Assembly: GCA_022447165.1 (NCBI GenBank)
Contig: JAKVBR010000002.1
Location: 1-38,587 of the forward strand
Source of the DNA: Phycisphaerales bacterium
GTDB lineage: Bacteria > Planctomycetota > Phycisphaerae > Phycisphaerales > SM1A02
Direction of reading: 5' to 3'
DNA: 38,587 nt
Each line of letters starts with the position of its first letter. Positions within the stretch are counted from its first letter, which is position 1. The notes under the pieces were generated by a model, which was given only the letters and a program-made list of their open reading frames with translations, was not told where the DNA came from and did no database searches. This document shows positions 23,647-32,063 of this stretch, one piece after another. The position numbers and the translations under genes were made by a program.

Positions 23647-26600
23647 GCGTCACTCTCCATTGCGGATTCTCTAAGGACAAGCATTTCTCTTAGTTGTCCA
23701 ACTGACAAGTCTGAAATCCAGTTTTCGCCTGAGCCAACAATGTTCTCAGCGAGTTCCATCTTCTGTTCAATCATTTGGTCAATGCGTTCTTCAAGCGTTC
23801 CTGTACAGACAAATTTGTGCACTTGAACAGTTCGTTTCTGTCCAATCCTAAACGCCCTGTCAGTCGCTTGATTTTCAATCGCTGGGTTCCACCATCTGTC
23901 AAAGTGGAATACGTGGTTTGCCGCAGTGAGGTTAAGACCAACGCCACCTGCTTTGAGCGAAAGAATAAACACTGGAACATTTCCATCTTCCGCTTGGAAG
24001 CGATCGATGAATTGTTGTCTTCGCTTTGGCGGCGTTCCTCCATGCAAGAAAAGCGTCTCGCAATCGAGGTCATGTTGAATCATTGCAGAAAGTAATCGAC
24101 CCATTTCTCTGAACTGCGTAAAGACGAGTGCTTTTTCACCCGTTGCAACAACTTCTTCAAGCAGTGACATGAGTCGCTGCGCTTTACCTGATCGTGAGGA
24201 CTGTAATCCAAGCGCCCCAGTGTCTTTTTGCGTGACACCGTCTTGGTGACCTGCTTGGCTGTAATGTGCTGGATGGTTGCAAATCTGTTTGAGTTTCACA
24301 AGTGTTGAGAGCACAAGTCCGCGGCGCTGGATACCTTCGGAACGTTCCACTTCGCTCATCATTCGATTCACAACTTGCTCGTACATGCCCGCCTGCTCTT
24401 TTGTGAGGTTGGCATACTCTTTCGTTTGTACGCATTCAGGCAAGTCATCAATCACGGTTGCGTCCGTTTTCAATCGACGCAAAACAAATGGCTGAATCAT
24501 GTTTCGGAGTTGTTCAGTTTTACGCGGGTCGCGACGTTGTTCAATTGGTCTTGCAACAGTTCGCTTGAATGTCGCAGCAGGACCAAGGTAACCCGGATTC
24601 AAGAATTCCATGATGGACCACAATTCTACGAGTCGATTTTCGACTGGAGTACCAGTGAGTGCCACACGGTGCCACGCTTGCAACGCACGAATCGCTTGCG
24701 CCTGTTTTGTTGGTGGATTTTTAATGTACTGCGCTTCATCAAGTGCAACGCGGTACCACGACACTTTGCCGAGCGTTTCGCGGTCACGGTGCACAAGACC
24801 ATACGTTGTGATGACAACATCTGCGTCTGCAACAATATCTGCGAATTCATCGCCAAGTGGGCGCTCTGAACCATGCTGGACATGGACTGTCAATTCTGGG
24901 GCAAACTTATCGATTTCTCTGACCCAGTTGCCGACAACCGATGTTGGGACGACCAAAAGCGTAGGCCCAATGACATGTGGGCTTTCAAGGCGTTCATGTT
25001 GCATGAGTACGATGAGTTGAATTGTTTTACCGAGACCCATGTCGTCAGCAAGACAAGAGCCAATGCCAAACTTCGATAAGAATGCGAGCCATCTGAGACC
25101 TGTTAACTGGTAAGGACGCAGTTGTCCTTCGAAGTTTGGTGGTTGAGCAATGTCAGGAAGTGATTCACTGTCAGTTGTTGACTCGATGAGCTCCTTCACC
25201 CAGCCCGTTGCAGTCATTCCTCCAATTGTGAGCGTTTTGAGCGCGTCACTGTCGCCTTGTGCTAATCGAAGCGCTTCAACAAGCGACATGTTTGTGACAT
25301 CACCATCTGCAAACAGTTTCTTTGCTTCTTCAATAGCGCCCTTTTGAAGATGTACCCATTGCCCATTCACTTTGACAAGTGGTTTTTTCTGTTTGAGAAG
25401 CTGCTCAAACTCTTCGCGCGTTAAGAGGTGCCCACCAATTGAAACTTTCCATTGGCACTCAACAATTGCGTTAAGTCCAAGCATCGCTGAAGAAGAGATA
25501 TTGCCCTCAGGCCGTTCACTAAGCACTGATTCAAGTGAAGGGGAGTCAATGTGCAACGTCGCTGAAAGTGTACTTTGTTCGCTTCCCCACCATGATGGCG
25601 CGCTGACAATGAATCCCGACTCTTCAAGCAGTGGCATGTATTCAACAAGGAACATGTGCGCTTCTGAACTGGTCAGTTCTAAGTGCGTTGGTGCTTGTTC
25701 TGCGAGCGCTTTTTCGAGTTTAGGATAAAGCGTAGCCGCTCTATCAATTTCCGTAAGAATCAAATCTGGAAGATGGTCACCTTGACCGCCATCTCCAACT
25801 GTTCCGTTCCAAACATCTTCTGCTAGAACTTCCCTTGAAGAATCTTCCGCTGAACGCAAACCAAAGACAAGTTTCCAAATTTCATCTTCTTCTGGTTCAT
25901 GGATATCAAGCATGAGACGCCATGAAAGGTCATCGCCGATATCGTATAGACGGCCAAGCCAGCGCCTCGCGTCTGTGAAAATGCCAAGCAATCTGTCTGG
26001 TTTGCCTGCAACGTCATATTGCGATGCAAGCAGTGCCCCGAGCCATGCAACGTGTGCGTCGGTGTTTGCGTCCCAATCTTCTACTGCATCAATGAAATCG
26101 TCACTGATGAGGATTTCCCGAACGAGTCCATCAGCCATATCTTCTATTGCTGCTTCAAGAAGCGCTCTGCCGTTTGTTTCAGTTGCTCGCGCGATTGGCG
26201 GCATCGATTGAAGAAGTAGCCCAAACCGATTGACGACTTCTTCGTCGTGAAGCCATGGCGTCCACTTTGCAGTGAGATGTTTTCGATCAACCTGCATGAG
26301 CGTCGGTACAAATCGTTGGTCGATGAGGAGGTCACGCGATAGCCGTGATGCACTTGTCCAAAAACGAACAGACGAGCCGCGTTCAAACAGCTCATCGTTT
26401 TCATGACTGGCGAGTTGTTCTAAAAGCCGAGTTGCGACTGCAGGTGCAACTTTTAAACTTGGAACTTTGAAATCGCCCAGATGAGGATCGGTCTTCGGTT
26501 CGTAATCTCCGACAATGCTAATCAGACGGTCACTTGGCCACGGTCCAAGCAAATCATGCGGCAAACTTAAACTAAAAGAAGATTCTTCAGCGTTGCATTC

Positions 26601-26801
26601 GATTCCTGCCTCGACGAGTGATGTACGTAACGTTGAAGCATCAAGTGCAAATGGATGCACTTCTGCTTCTTGAGCAACTGCAACTGCTTGACCGTTTGTG
26701 TTTTCTTCTCTCCCTCTTGTGGTTAGACCTGCAAAGGTCTCAAGAGATTCACCCCATAAATGAAGATTGCCAGCCGTCCAGTTGGCATGAATTACGAACA
26801 T
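23643..26801 (-). CDS. SNF2-family DNA-dependent ATPase/helicase
   Basis: A 1052-residue protein with a ~550-residue SNF2-helicase-associated N-terminal part (including LLTREEFEQLLKQKKPLVKV), then the SNF2 motor. Motif I is DDMGLGKTIQ (about 583-592), motif II DEAQYIKNP (about 686-694), motif III LTGTPVENRL, and the second RecA domain has LVFTQFREMG, LSLKAGGVGLNL and the arginine-finger box QATDRAFRIGQ. The start at 26801 is chosen because GGAGG lies 4 nt upstream; the longer ORF to 26906 is an artefact of reading through tRNA-Lys. The gene begins 20 bp after the tRNA 3' end. Bacterial SNF2 proteins act as ATP-driven translocases (RapA- or HepA-like); the specific target is unknown. Confidence 0.93.
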   Translation of the reverse strand: MFVIHANWTAGNLHLWGESLETFAGLTTRGREENTNGQAVAVAQEAEVHPFALDASTLRTSLVEAGIECNAEESSFSLSLPHDLLGPWPSDRLISIVGDYEPKTDPHLGDFKVPSLKVAPAVATRLLEQLASHENDELFERGSSVRFWTSASRLSRDLLIDQRFVPTLMQVDRKHLTAKWTPWLHDEEVVNRFGLLLQSMPPIARATETNGRALLEAAIEDMADGLVREILISDDFIDAVEDWDANTDAHVAWLGALLASQYDVAGKPDRLLGIFTDARRWLGRLYDIGDDLSWRLMLDIHEPEEDEIWKLVFGLRSAEDSSREVLAEDVWNGTVGDGGQGDHLPDLILTEIDRAATLYPKLEKALAEQAPTHLELTSSEAHMFLVEYMPLLEESGFIVSAPSWWGSEQSTLSATLHIDSPSLESVLSERPEGNISSSAMLGLNAIVECQWKVSIGGHLLTREEFEQLLKQKKPLVKVNGQWVHLQKGAIEEAKKLFADGDVTNMSLVEALRLAQGDSDALKTLTIGGMTATGWVKELIESTTDSESLPDIAQPPNFEGQLRPYQLTGLRWLAFLSKFGIGSCLADDMGLGKTIQLIVLMQHERLESPHVIGPTLLVVPTSVVGNWVREIDKFAPELTVHVQHGSERPLGDEFADIVADADVVITTYGLVHRDRETLGKVSWYRVALDEAQYIKNPPTKQAQAIRALQAWHRVALTGTPVENRLVELWSIMEFLNPGYLGPAATFKRTVARPIEQRRDPRKTEQLRNMIQPFVLRRLKTDATVIDDLPECVQTKEYANLTKEQAGMYEQVVNRMMSEVERSEGIQRRGLVLSTLVKLKQICNHPAHYSQAGHQDGVTQKDTGALGLQSSRSGKAQRLMSLLEEVVATGEKALVFTQFREMGRLLSAMIQHDLDCETLFLHGGTPPKRRQQFIDRFQAEDGNVPVFILSLKAGGVGLNLTAANHVFHFDRWWNPAIENQATDRAFRIGQKRTVQVHKFVCTGTLEERIDQMIEQKMELAENIVGSGENWISDLSVGQLREMLVLRESAMESDA

Positions 26802-26821
26802 TGAACCTCCGTGTACATGAA

Positions 26822-26894
26822 TGATCGCGTTGGGACTCGAACCCAAGACCGCCTGATTAAAAGTCAGGTGCTCTACCAACTGAGCTACGCGACC
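26822..26894 (-). tRNA. tRNA-Lys (anticodon TTT)
   Basis: A 73-nt cloverleaf on the minus strand. Acceptor stem GGTCGCG/CGCGATC (one G-T pair) with discriminator A, D-arm AGCTCAGTTGGTAGAGC, anticodon arm CCTGACTTTTAATCAGG giving TTT (Lys), and T-arm TGGGTTCGAGTCCCA. The 3' CCA is not encoded and must be added. It sits immediately upstream of the SNF2 gene, in the same direction. Confidence 0.97.
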
Positions 26895-26906
26895 GAGAAA
26901 CGACAC

Positions 26907-26912
26907 ATTCTA
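26907..26912 (-). promoter_or_regulatory. putative -10 box for tRNA-Lys
   Basis: TAGAAT on the minus strand, 12 nt before the mature 5' end. The -35 region (TTCAAG at about 16 bp) is weak. Confidence 0.4.
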
Positions 26913-27265
26913 CCCAATCTGAGAGCCCCTTGAAGGGTATTGTTCAAAAGAAAGGTGAAGTTATCGGGAGCATTTGTTGAAAAGTTTTGGCTGTATGGGC
27001 GATTTTCTGATTGTCCTAGGATCGTTCAAGCCAAACCGCAAATTCGTCCGATAAGGAAGGTATAAAGATAACACATTGGGTGGAACCCAATGAATCCCAC
27101 ACCAACCATTAGCGGTCGACTCAGTGGATAACGAGTTGAACGACGAGCGACAAAACAGCGCTGTTGCTGTTGTATGTATGACGAATGCACGATTCAATTT
27201 TTAGACCAAATGAACGACCGATATTTAGACAAAAAGTGCGAAATTTATTCAATAGACGTTATTTA
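26913..27265. other. intergenic region between tRNA-Lys and the xer operon
   Basis: About 350 bp with no convincing gene on either strand. It contains the tRNA upstream region and one perfect 7-bp inverted repeat (ATTGGGT/ACCCAAT, 27075-27091, 3-bp spacer) that has no T-run and could be an operator. The plus-strand ORF starting at 27185 extends the 27266 gene but has no ribosome-binding site. Confidence 0.5.
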
Positions 27266-27490
27266 ATGACCGAGAACTTTCATATGTCAGACAAACAAAA
27301 GACGAAGCCCCACCGCGTCGTATTCGTCAAAGGCGAGCACCAATGGCGGTTTGAGTGGCAAGATGGTGAAGAATTAGGCACCGTCCAAGTCATCACGGAA
27401 ATTGCACAATCAAGTGAAACTGATTTCGATTGGTTTGATGCTGCAATGGTTTGTCATGAAATGTCAAAGATGTCAACGAAAGCTGCCTAA
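27266..27490 (+). CDS. small hypothetical protein upstream of the recombinase
   Basis: About 74 residues (68 if the ATG at 27284 is used). The core HRVVFVKGEHQWRFEWQDGE followed by LGTVQVITEIA looks like a small beta-rich domain. No known motif is recognised. It ends 17 bp before the xer gene on the same strand and is probably co-transcribed. Start choice is uncertain because neither Met has a clear Shine-Dalgarno sequence. Confidence 0.5.
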   Translation: MTENFHMSDKQKTKPHRVVFVKGEHQWRFEWQDGEELGTVQVITEIAQSSETDFDWFDAAMVCHEMSKMSTKAA

Positions 27491-27507
27491 GCACATTGGA
27501 ATAAGCA

Positions 27508-28521
27508 ATGCATAAAAATATAGAACAGAACGTACCAATCATCACAACATTCCTTGAATACCTGCTCGAAGAGCGGGCTTTTAGCGCATACACAGGACGG
27601 TGCTACGGGGTAGACCTACGGCAATACCTCGTATGGATCACCGAAGAGCAAAACTTAACGCTTGATATTCCCGCTGAAACTTCTGCTTGGCAACGATTCG
27701 CTCAAGGAGAAAAAGAAATTGCTGGGCATGTTGGTCCAGAAACCATTACAGAGCACCTTGTCAATGCTGACACCGAATATCTGAGGAGCTTCCTTGCTTA
27801 TCTTGCTGAATCAAGTTACTCCCCTGCCACAATGGCTCGGAAGATTGCAACGCTTCGTAGTTTTTATAAATGGCTAGAGAGAAATGGTGTCATTGACACA
27901 AATCCGATGACGCTCATACGTACGCCTCGGCAAAAGAAACGTCTTCCAAAAGCAATCGATGTTGAGCAAGTAGAAAAACTGCTTTCTGCACCAAATGACA
28001 AAACCCTATTGGGTTCTAGAGATAGGGCGATTCTTGAAACGCTGTACTCAACCGGCATCCGCGTCAGCGAACTTGTTGGCATCAACTTTGGCGACATCGA
28101 CGAAACTGGTCAAGCGATTGTCATTCGCGGCAAGGGACGCAAGGAACGAATCGTGCCACTCGGCACGCACGCGATGACCGCCCTTTCGCATTACATCGAA
28201 ACGTTGCGAGTTAACCACATTCCAAATGACAATGAAGATCCACTCTTCATCAATAAACATAACACTCGACTTTCAACTCGTTCAGTCAGACGTAAAGTCA
28301 GTAAGTACCTTGAACAAGTTGGTCTAGACCCATCGATTAGTCCGCACACGCTTCGACACAGTTTTGCAACCCATTTACTTGATAATGGCGCAGATCTCAG
28401 AAGTGTTCAAGAACTACTTGGACACCAATCGCTTTCAACAACGCAGGTGTACACGCATCTCACGACAAAGAGAATGCGCGAGTCATATGACGACGCACAT
28501 CCACGTGCCGAGGCGGGTTAA
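27508..28521 (+). CDS. tyrosine recombinase XerC/XerD-like
   Basis: A 337-residue tyrosine recombinase. The N-terminal SAM-like core-binding domain covers about 1-130 and is some 30 residues longer than XerD owing to an insert around residues 50-80. The catalytic domain has Arg in TGIRVSELVG, Lys in GKGRKERIVP, HxxR in HTLRHSFATHL, His in LGHQSLSTTQ and the nucleophile Tyr in VYTHL. All six catalytic positions are present. Most likely it resolves chromosome dimers at a dif site, but XerC and XerD cannot be separated here and no dif-like sequence was seen in the window. A terminator follows. Confidence 0.9.
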   Translation: MHKNIEQNVPIITTFLEYLLEERAFSAYTGRCYGVDLRQYLVWITEEQNLTLDIPAETSAWQRFAQGEKEIAGHVGPETITEHLVNADTEYLRSFLAYLAESSYSPATMARKIATLRSFYKWLERNGVIDTNPMTLIRTPRQKKRLPKAIDVEQVEKLLSAPNDKTLLGSRDRAILETLYSTGIRVSELVGINFGDIDETGQAIVIRGKGRKERIVPLGTHAMTALSHYIETLRVNHIPNDNEDPLFINKHNTRLSTRSVRRKVSKYLEQVGLDPSISPHTLRHSFATHLLDNGADLRSVQELLGHQSLSTTQVYTHLTTKRMRESYDDAHPRAEAG

Positions 28522-28537
28522 TATTTTTATTCGTAAT

Positions 28538-28567
28538 AAAAAGGCGCTCTTTGGAGCGCCTTTTTTT
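28538..28567. terminator. intrinsic terminator between xer and the lipoprotein gene
   Basis: Stem GGCGCTC (28543-28549) / GAGCGCC (28554-28560), loop TTTG, followed by seven T and preceded by five A. It can serve both convergent transcription units: xer on the plus strand and the nusA-to-lipoprotein operon on the minus strand. Confidence 0.9.
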
Positions 28568-28573
28568 GCAAAT

Positions 28574-28996
28574 TTACTGCATGTTCAACAGTTCGTCGAC
28601 TTGATTGAAGTATCGCTCTGCTTCATCGAGCGTACGAACTGGAACGAGTTGTGTGCTGAGTTCCTTAAACTCAGTGATTGGTGGAAGTTGATTCTTCAAT
28701 GAAATCTCAAAAATCATTTCTCGGTCATCACGTTGAACGGGTTGCATAGGAAGTTTCATTGAGCGTCGCAGGACTCGGTGAATGCGAATCTCACCAGAAT
28801 CACGATCGACAACCACATCATTCTCAAAGACATGCCATCGTTTACGCGGGTTATCAGATTGATATTCTGGTGCTTGCGCAACTGCAATCATCGCCGTCCA
28901 TACTTCATTAGGAGAATGCGCTTCCCATGTTCGTGTTGGTGAACTGCAGGCCTGTAAACAGATGCAAGTCAATAGAATCGCAATTGCAACTCTCAT
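28574..28996 (-). CDS. putative lipoprotein of unknown function
   Basis: A 140-residue protein with a lipoprotein signal (MRVAIAILLTCICLQAC, lipid-accepting Cys17, lipobox LQAC). The mature part begins SSPTRTWEAHSPNEVWTAM and includes RWHVFENDVVVDRDSGEIRI; no recognised domain. It overlaps the yebC stop by ATGA and closes the long operon just before the bidirectional terminator. Function unknown. Confidence 0.7.
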   Translation of the reverse strand: MRVAIAILLTCICLQACSSPTRTWEAHSPNEVWTAMIAVAQAPEYQSDNPRKRWHVFENDVVVDRDSGEIRIHRVLRRSMKLPMQPVQRDDREMIFEISLKNQLPPITEFKELSTQLVPVRTLDEAERYFNQVDELLNMQ

Positions 28997-29736
28997 TCGC
29001 CCATTGCCTCTTCTGGAATATCTGCATTTGAATACACCTTTTGAACATCATCATGGTCTTCAAGCGATTCAAGCAACCTCAGTACTTTTTCACCTGTATC
29101 AACATCACAATCAACGGTTGTTGAAGGAACCATTGTCACTTCGGATGAAGCCATTGCAATGCCTGCACCTTCGATGGCTTGCTTGACATTGAGAAAATCT
29201 GTTGGCTCGCACGTGACTTCAAAACCACCATCACTTGATGTAATGTCATTTGCACCAGCATCGAGTGCGACCTCCATCAAATCATCTTCCGTGGTTTGCT
29301 CTGATTCAATCAGAATGATGCCTGAACTTGTAAAGCCAAACGCAACAGAGCCGGGCTTAGCAAGATTGCCATTCCCTTTTTCAAAGAGTTTGCGCATTTC
29401 AGGCGCGGTACGATTGACATTGTCAGTCAGAACATCAACGATGATTGCAACACCTGAAGGACCGTAGCCCTCATAACGAACTTCTTCATACGTCACACCA
29501 TCATTGCCTTCTCCACTTGCCTTCTTGATGGCTTTTTCGATGGTGTCTTTGGCCATATTGACTGCTTTCGCATCTTCAATGGCATATCGAAGCGTGAGGT
29601 TTGTTTCAGGGTCTGGTCCACCGTTTTTTACTGCAACCATAATTGCGCGGCTACATTTAGACCATGCTTTTCCTTTAACAGCGTCTTGCCGTGCTTTGCG
29701 GTGTTTGATGTTTGCCCATTTACTATGGCCAGCCAT
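28993..29736 (-). CDS. yebC: YebC/TACO1-family regulatory protein
   Basis: A 247-residue protein with the YebC start AGHSKWANIKHRKARQDA, the GGPDPETNLTLRYAIEDAK and the YEGYGPSGVAIIVDVLTDN motifs, ending EVTMVPSTTV and RLLESLEDHDDVQ. Members were described as transcription regulators and more recently as ribosome-associated factors that ease translation of stall-prone sequences. The latter fits its place with infB, rbfA and nusA. GGAG precedes the start. Confidence 0.95.
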   Translation of the reverse strand: MAGHSKWANIKHRKARQDAVKGKAWSKCSRAIMVAVKNGGPDPETNLTLRYAIEDAKAVNMAKDTIEKAIKKASGEGNDGVTYEEVRYEGYGPSGVAIIVDVLTDNVNRTAPEMRKLFEKGNGNLAKPGSVAFGFTSSGIILIESEQTTEDDLMEVALDAGANDITSSDGGFEVTCEPTDFLNVKQAIEGAGIAMASSEVTMVPSTTVDCDVDTGEKVLRLLESLEDHDDVQKVYSNADIPEEAMGE

Positions 29737-29760
29737 GTTGAATTGCTCCGTGTTCTTAGT

Positions 29761-31173
29761 TCACTCTGTCGATTGGGTTTGTTGTGCCTTGGACAACTTC
29801 TCAGTGAGTCGTTCGTACACGCCACCCATCTCTAAATCATACAATTTTTCAGGAGATGCAACAGCGATACCCCAGACTGAATAGTTGAGTGTTGCAAACC
29901 CTTCAATAATGTTTCGTTTAAAGTCATCGGAATGCATGATGGATAAACCGTGACTCCACGCGCGAATGGCTGGTTCAATTTGACCTGACTGCCAATACGC
30001 ATCACCCATATGTTCATAAAGTTCAGGACTTGGTTGAGTCGATCCTCTCAATGCTCGAACTAGAAAGTCTAGTGCTTGCGGCATCTCGCCCTTTTGAAAA
30101 TAAAACCAACCAAGTGTGTCAAGAATGTAAGACGCGTCAGCATCAAGTTCATACGCTTTCAAACTTAACGCTTCCACTTCTTCCGTTGGGCCGTCAGTGT
30201 TTAACAAAGCCCACGCTAAATTGTTTAACACAAGTGGGTCTTCACTAAAGAGTGACATGGATGCTCTATATAGATTGATTGTGCCTAGCCGATCGCCAAT
30301 CATCGACATTGATTGCGCTGCCATGGAATATCCCTCAGCAAGTGAAACTGGCTCATACCATTTTGGCCCTAGAGGCAATCCTTCTGGCTCCATCGCTTCG
30401 TTGTATGTTTTAATCGTGAATTGACCATCACCCTGAGCAGCTGCTTCAAGTACAGGCAACGCTGTCAATAGAAAGCCTTTGAGTTGGTGTGATGACGATA
30501 AAATTCCTTTGCGTGCAAGATCGAGTGCGATTGAATATGCCTGAACATCGACGAGTTGCTGGATGACCGCTCGCCACATTTCTCCAGCACCTTGTTGAAT
30601 GAGGGAACCAAATGCATTGTCTATCAATGTCATTTCAAGATCATCCATCGCGTCAACTAAATCATTTAAAGAGAGTGCAGACGCACTTGCTCTGAGTGCC
30701 GCAAATCGAAGTAGCGATTCTTCGGGCATCACATCATGCTCAAGCCAGCTTCTTGAAAGCATTGTTGTTGCTGATTCATGATTGCCGCGTCTTGCTTCGT
30801 CTAATCCAACGATTAAAAGCGCTTGACTATTATTGGGGTCTCGCAACAACACTTCGTGCCATGCAGACATTGCTGCTGGTTGTTTACCAATGGCAGCAAG
30901 GGATATCGCCATCCCAATCCATGGCGCTGATGCCTGCGGGTGTAACTCCGCTGCGTTTCTAAAGTGTGCAAGTGCAGCGCCATGCTGGTCTCGTGCAGCA
31001 AGATGCCTACCCTCAATGTATGCCCTTGCTGCTGCAGGCACTGTGTGCTGCGGAGGACTTTCTAATCGCTGCCCCGCAGTCGTTTTCAACAACTCTTGAA
31101 AGTCATCATGCGTCAGGACATCGGATTGGCCGTACGCACAAAGCATCAACAGTATGCTCACTCCTACGTTCAT
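29761..31173 (-). CDS. TPR-repeat protein, probably exported
   Basis: A 470-residue protein. The N-terminus (MNVGVSILLMLCAYG) looks like a short signal peptide. TPR-like helices run through most of the length, for example AALAHFRNAAELHPQASAPW, AMSAWHEVLLRDPNNSQALL and the C-terminal set LVLNNLAWALL, YILDTLGWFYFQKGEMPQAL and YEHMGDAYWQSGQIEPAIRAW. TPRs mediate protein-protein contact; no enzymatic domain is present. The start overlaps the stop of the upstream HhH-GPD-like gene (ATGA). Partner unknown. Confidence 0.8.
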   Translation of the reverse strand: MNVGVSILLMLCAYGQSDVLTHDDFQELLKTTAGQRLESPPQHTVPAAARAYIEGRHLAARDQHGAALAHFRNAAELHPQASAPWIGMAISLAAIGKQPAAMSAWHEVLLRDPNNSQALLIVGLDEARRGNHESATTMLSRSWLEHDVMPEESLLRFAALRASASALSLNDLVDAMDDLEMTLIDNAFGSLIQQGAGEMWRAVIQQLVDVQAYSIALDLARKGILSSSHQLKGFLLTALPVLEAAAQGDGQFTIKTYNEAMEPEGLPLGPKWYEPVSLAEGYSMAAQSMSMIGDRLGTINLYRASMSLFSEDPLVLNNLAWALLNTDGPTEEVEALSLKAYELDADASYILDTLGWFYFQKGEMPQALDFLVRALRGSTQPSPELYEHMGDAYWQSGQIEPAIRAWSHGLSIMHSDDFKRNIIEGFATLNYSVWGIAVASPEKLYDLEMGGVYERLTEKLSKAQQTQSTE

Positions 31174-32063
31174 TTCTTCTTCTTAGTCGTCTTTTTCTTT
31201 GCTGCTTTCTTAGTGGTCTTCTTTGCTACTTTTTTCTTCGTAGCAGTTTTCTTCGATGAGTTTTTCTTTGTCTTTTTCTTTGCTGCTTTCTTTTTAGACG
31301 CTTTTTTCTTAGCGACTTTCTTTTTAGATGCTTTTTTCTTAGCGACTTTCTTTTTAGATGCTTTCTTCTTCGTCACCTTTTTCTTAGCAGTTGTTTTCTT
31401 AGTTGTCTTTTTCTTTGCTACTTTCTTTTTAGCCGGCTTCTTCGGCTTAGGATCTTCTTTTGGCGTTGGCTGAATTTCTACCCACGCTTGCAATCCTCCA
31501 TGAAAATCGACAACTTCATCGGCCTTGACTTGACGAGCAAGCCATGATGATGCATCTTCGATTGTTGTTGTTTCATGAACAACACTATTTACTTTTAGGA
31601 TTGCCAGTGTTCGTTCATCTACTGGAACTGCTGCCACGTTGTAACAAATTGATATGACGCGGTGGCATACAAATGGCGTAATCCCTTTGAGTGTTTCAAA
31701 GTATTCTCGAATTTCTCGCTTGCCCGCACCGTCTAAACTTTCGATGTGCATGCCATGCTCGCGGTTATAAATCGCGTTGAGAACCGCGTGCATGCGTTTG
31801 ACGCGGTCGCGGACGAGTGGATAGTCCACTCCAACACGCTCGATTGACTCATCAATCATGTTGACTCTTAAATCGTTTAAGTCAACTGATGCTGCTACAA
31901 GTCGTTTGAATGCAGCAGTAGCATCTTTTTTGTTTGCGTTCCAAACAAGATGTGAATAAATGACTTCACCAATCACACCATAGTCATTTGCAATGACGGT
32001 AATGGTTGGCAACTTCTTCTTAAACGTTTTGAACTTTTTTGCAAATGCAGTTGCGTCTTTCAC
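31170..32063 (-). CDS. HhH-GPD (endonuclease III-like) protein with histone H1-like lysine-repeat tail
   Basis: A 297-residue protein in two parts. Residues 1-~200 resemble the HhH-GPD fold of endonuclease III-type glycosylases: LKGITPFVCHRVISICYNV aligns with the helix-hairpin-helix LPGVGRKTANVVL and VPVDERTLAIL with the VDTHV aspartate. The catalytic lysine position is Phe, the GVG hairpin is GIT, and no 4Fe-4S cysteines follow, so ordinary glycosylase/lyase activity is doubtful. From about residue 205 the protein is an almost pure Lys/Ala/Thr repeat (KKKVAKKKASKK units). The start is GTG, overlapping the rbfA stop (GTGA). DNA binding is likely; the function is unknown. Co-expression with IF-2/RbfA is certain only from position. 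Confidence 0.75.
   Translation of the reverse strand: MKDATAFAKKFKTFKKKLPTITVIANDYGVIGEVIYSHLVWNANKKDATAAFKRLVAASVDLNDLRVNMIDESIERVGVDYPLVRDRVKRMHAVLNAIYNREHGMHIESLDGAGKREIREYFETLKGITPFVCHRVISICYNVAAVPVDERTLAILKVNSVVHETTTIEDASSWLARQVKADEVVDFHGGLQAWVEIQPTPKEDPKPKKPAKKKVAKKKTTKKTTAKKKVTKKKASKKKVAKKKASKKKVAKKKASKKKAAKKKTKKNSSKKTATKKKVAKKTTKKAAKKKTTKKKK
31291..31380 (-). repeat. 30-bp tandem repeat coding lysine-rich decapeptides
   Basis: Three consecutive 30-bp units (31291-31320, 31321-31350, 31351-31380). The first two differ at one base and the third is more diverged. They encode units of the type KKKVAKKKAS in the tail of the HhH-GPD-like protein. Such repeats can vary in copy number by slippage without breaking the frame. 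Confidence 0.85.

Noticed and set aside
26802..26906. Upstream extension of the SNF2 ORF
   Set aside because: The 35 residues are a translation of the tRNA-Lys gene; a strong GGAGG precedes the Met at 26801.
27075..27091. Terminator
   Set aside because: The inverted repeat has no T-run on either side; kept only as a possible operator.
31291..31380. CRISPR-like array
   Set aside because: Units are contiguous without spacers and encode in-frame lysine repeats.
31096..31473. Phe-rich plus-strand ORF opposite the lysine tail
   Set aside because: It is the antisense of AAG/AAA repeats (TTC/TTT); no ribosome site or independent support.
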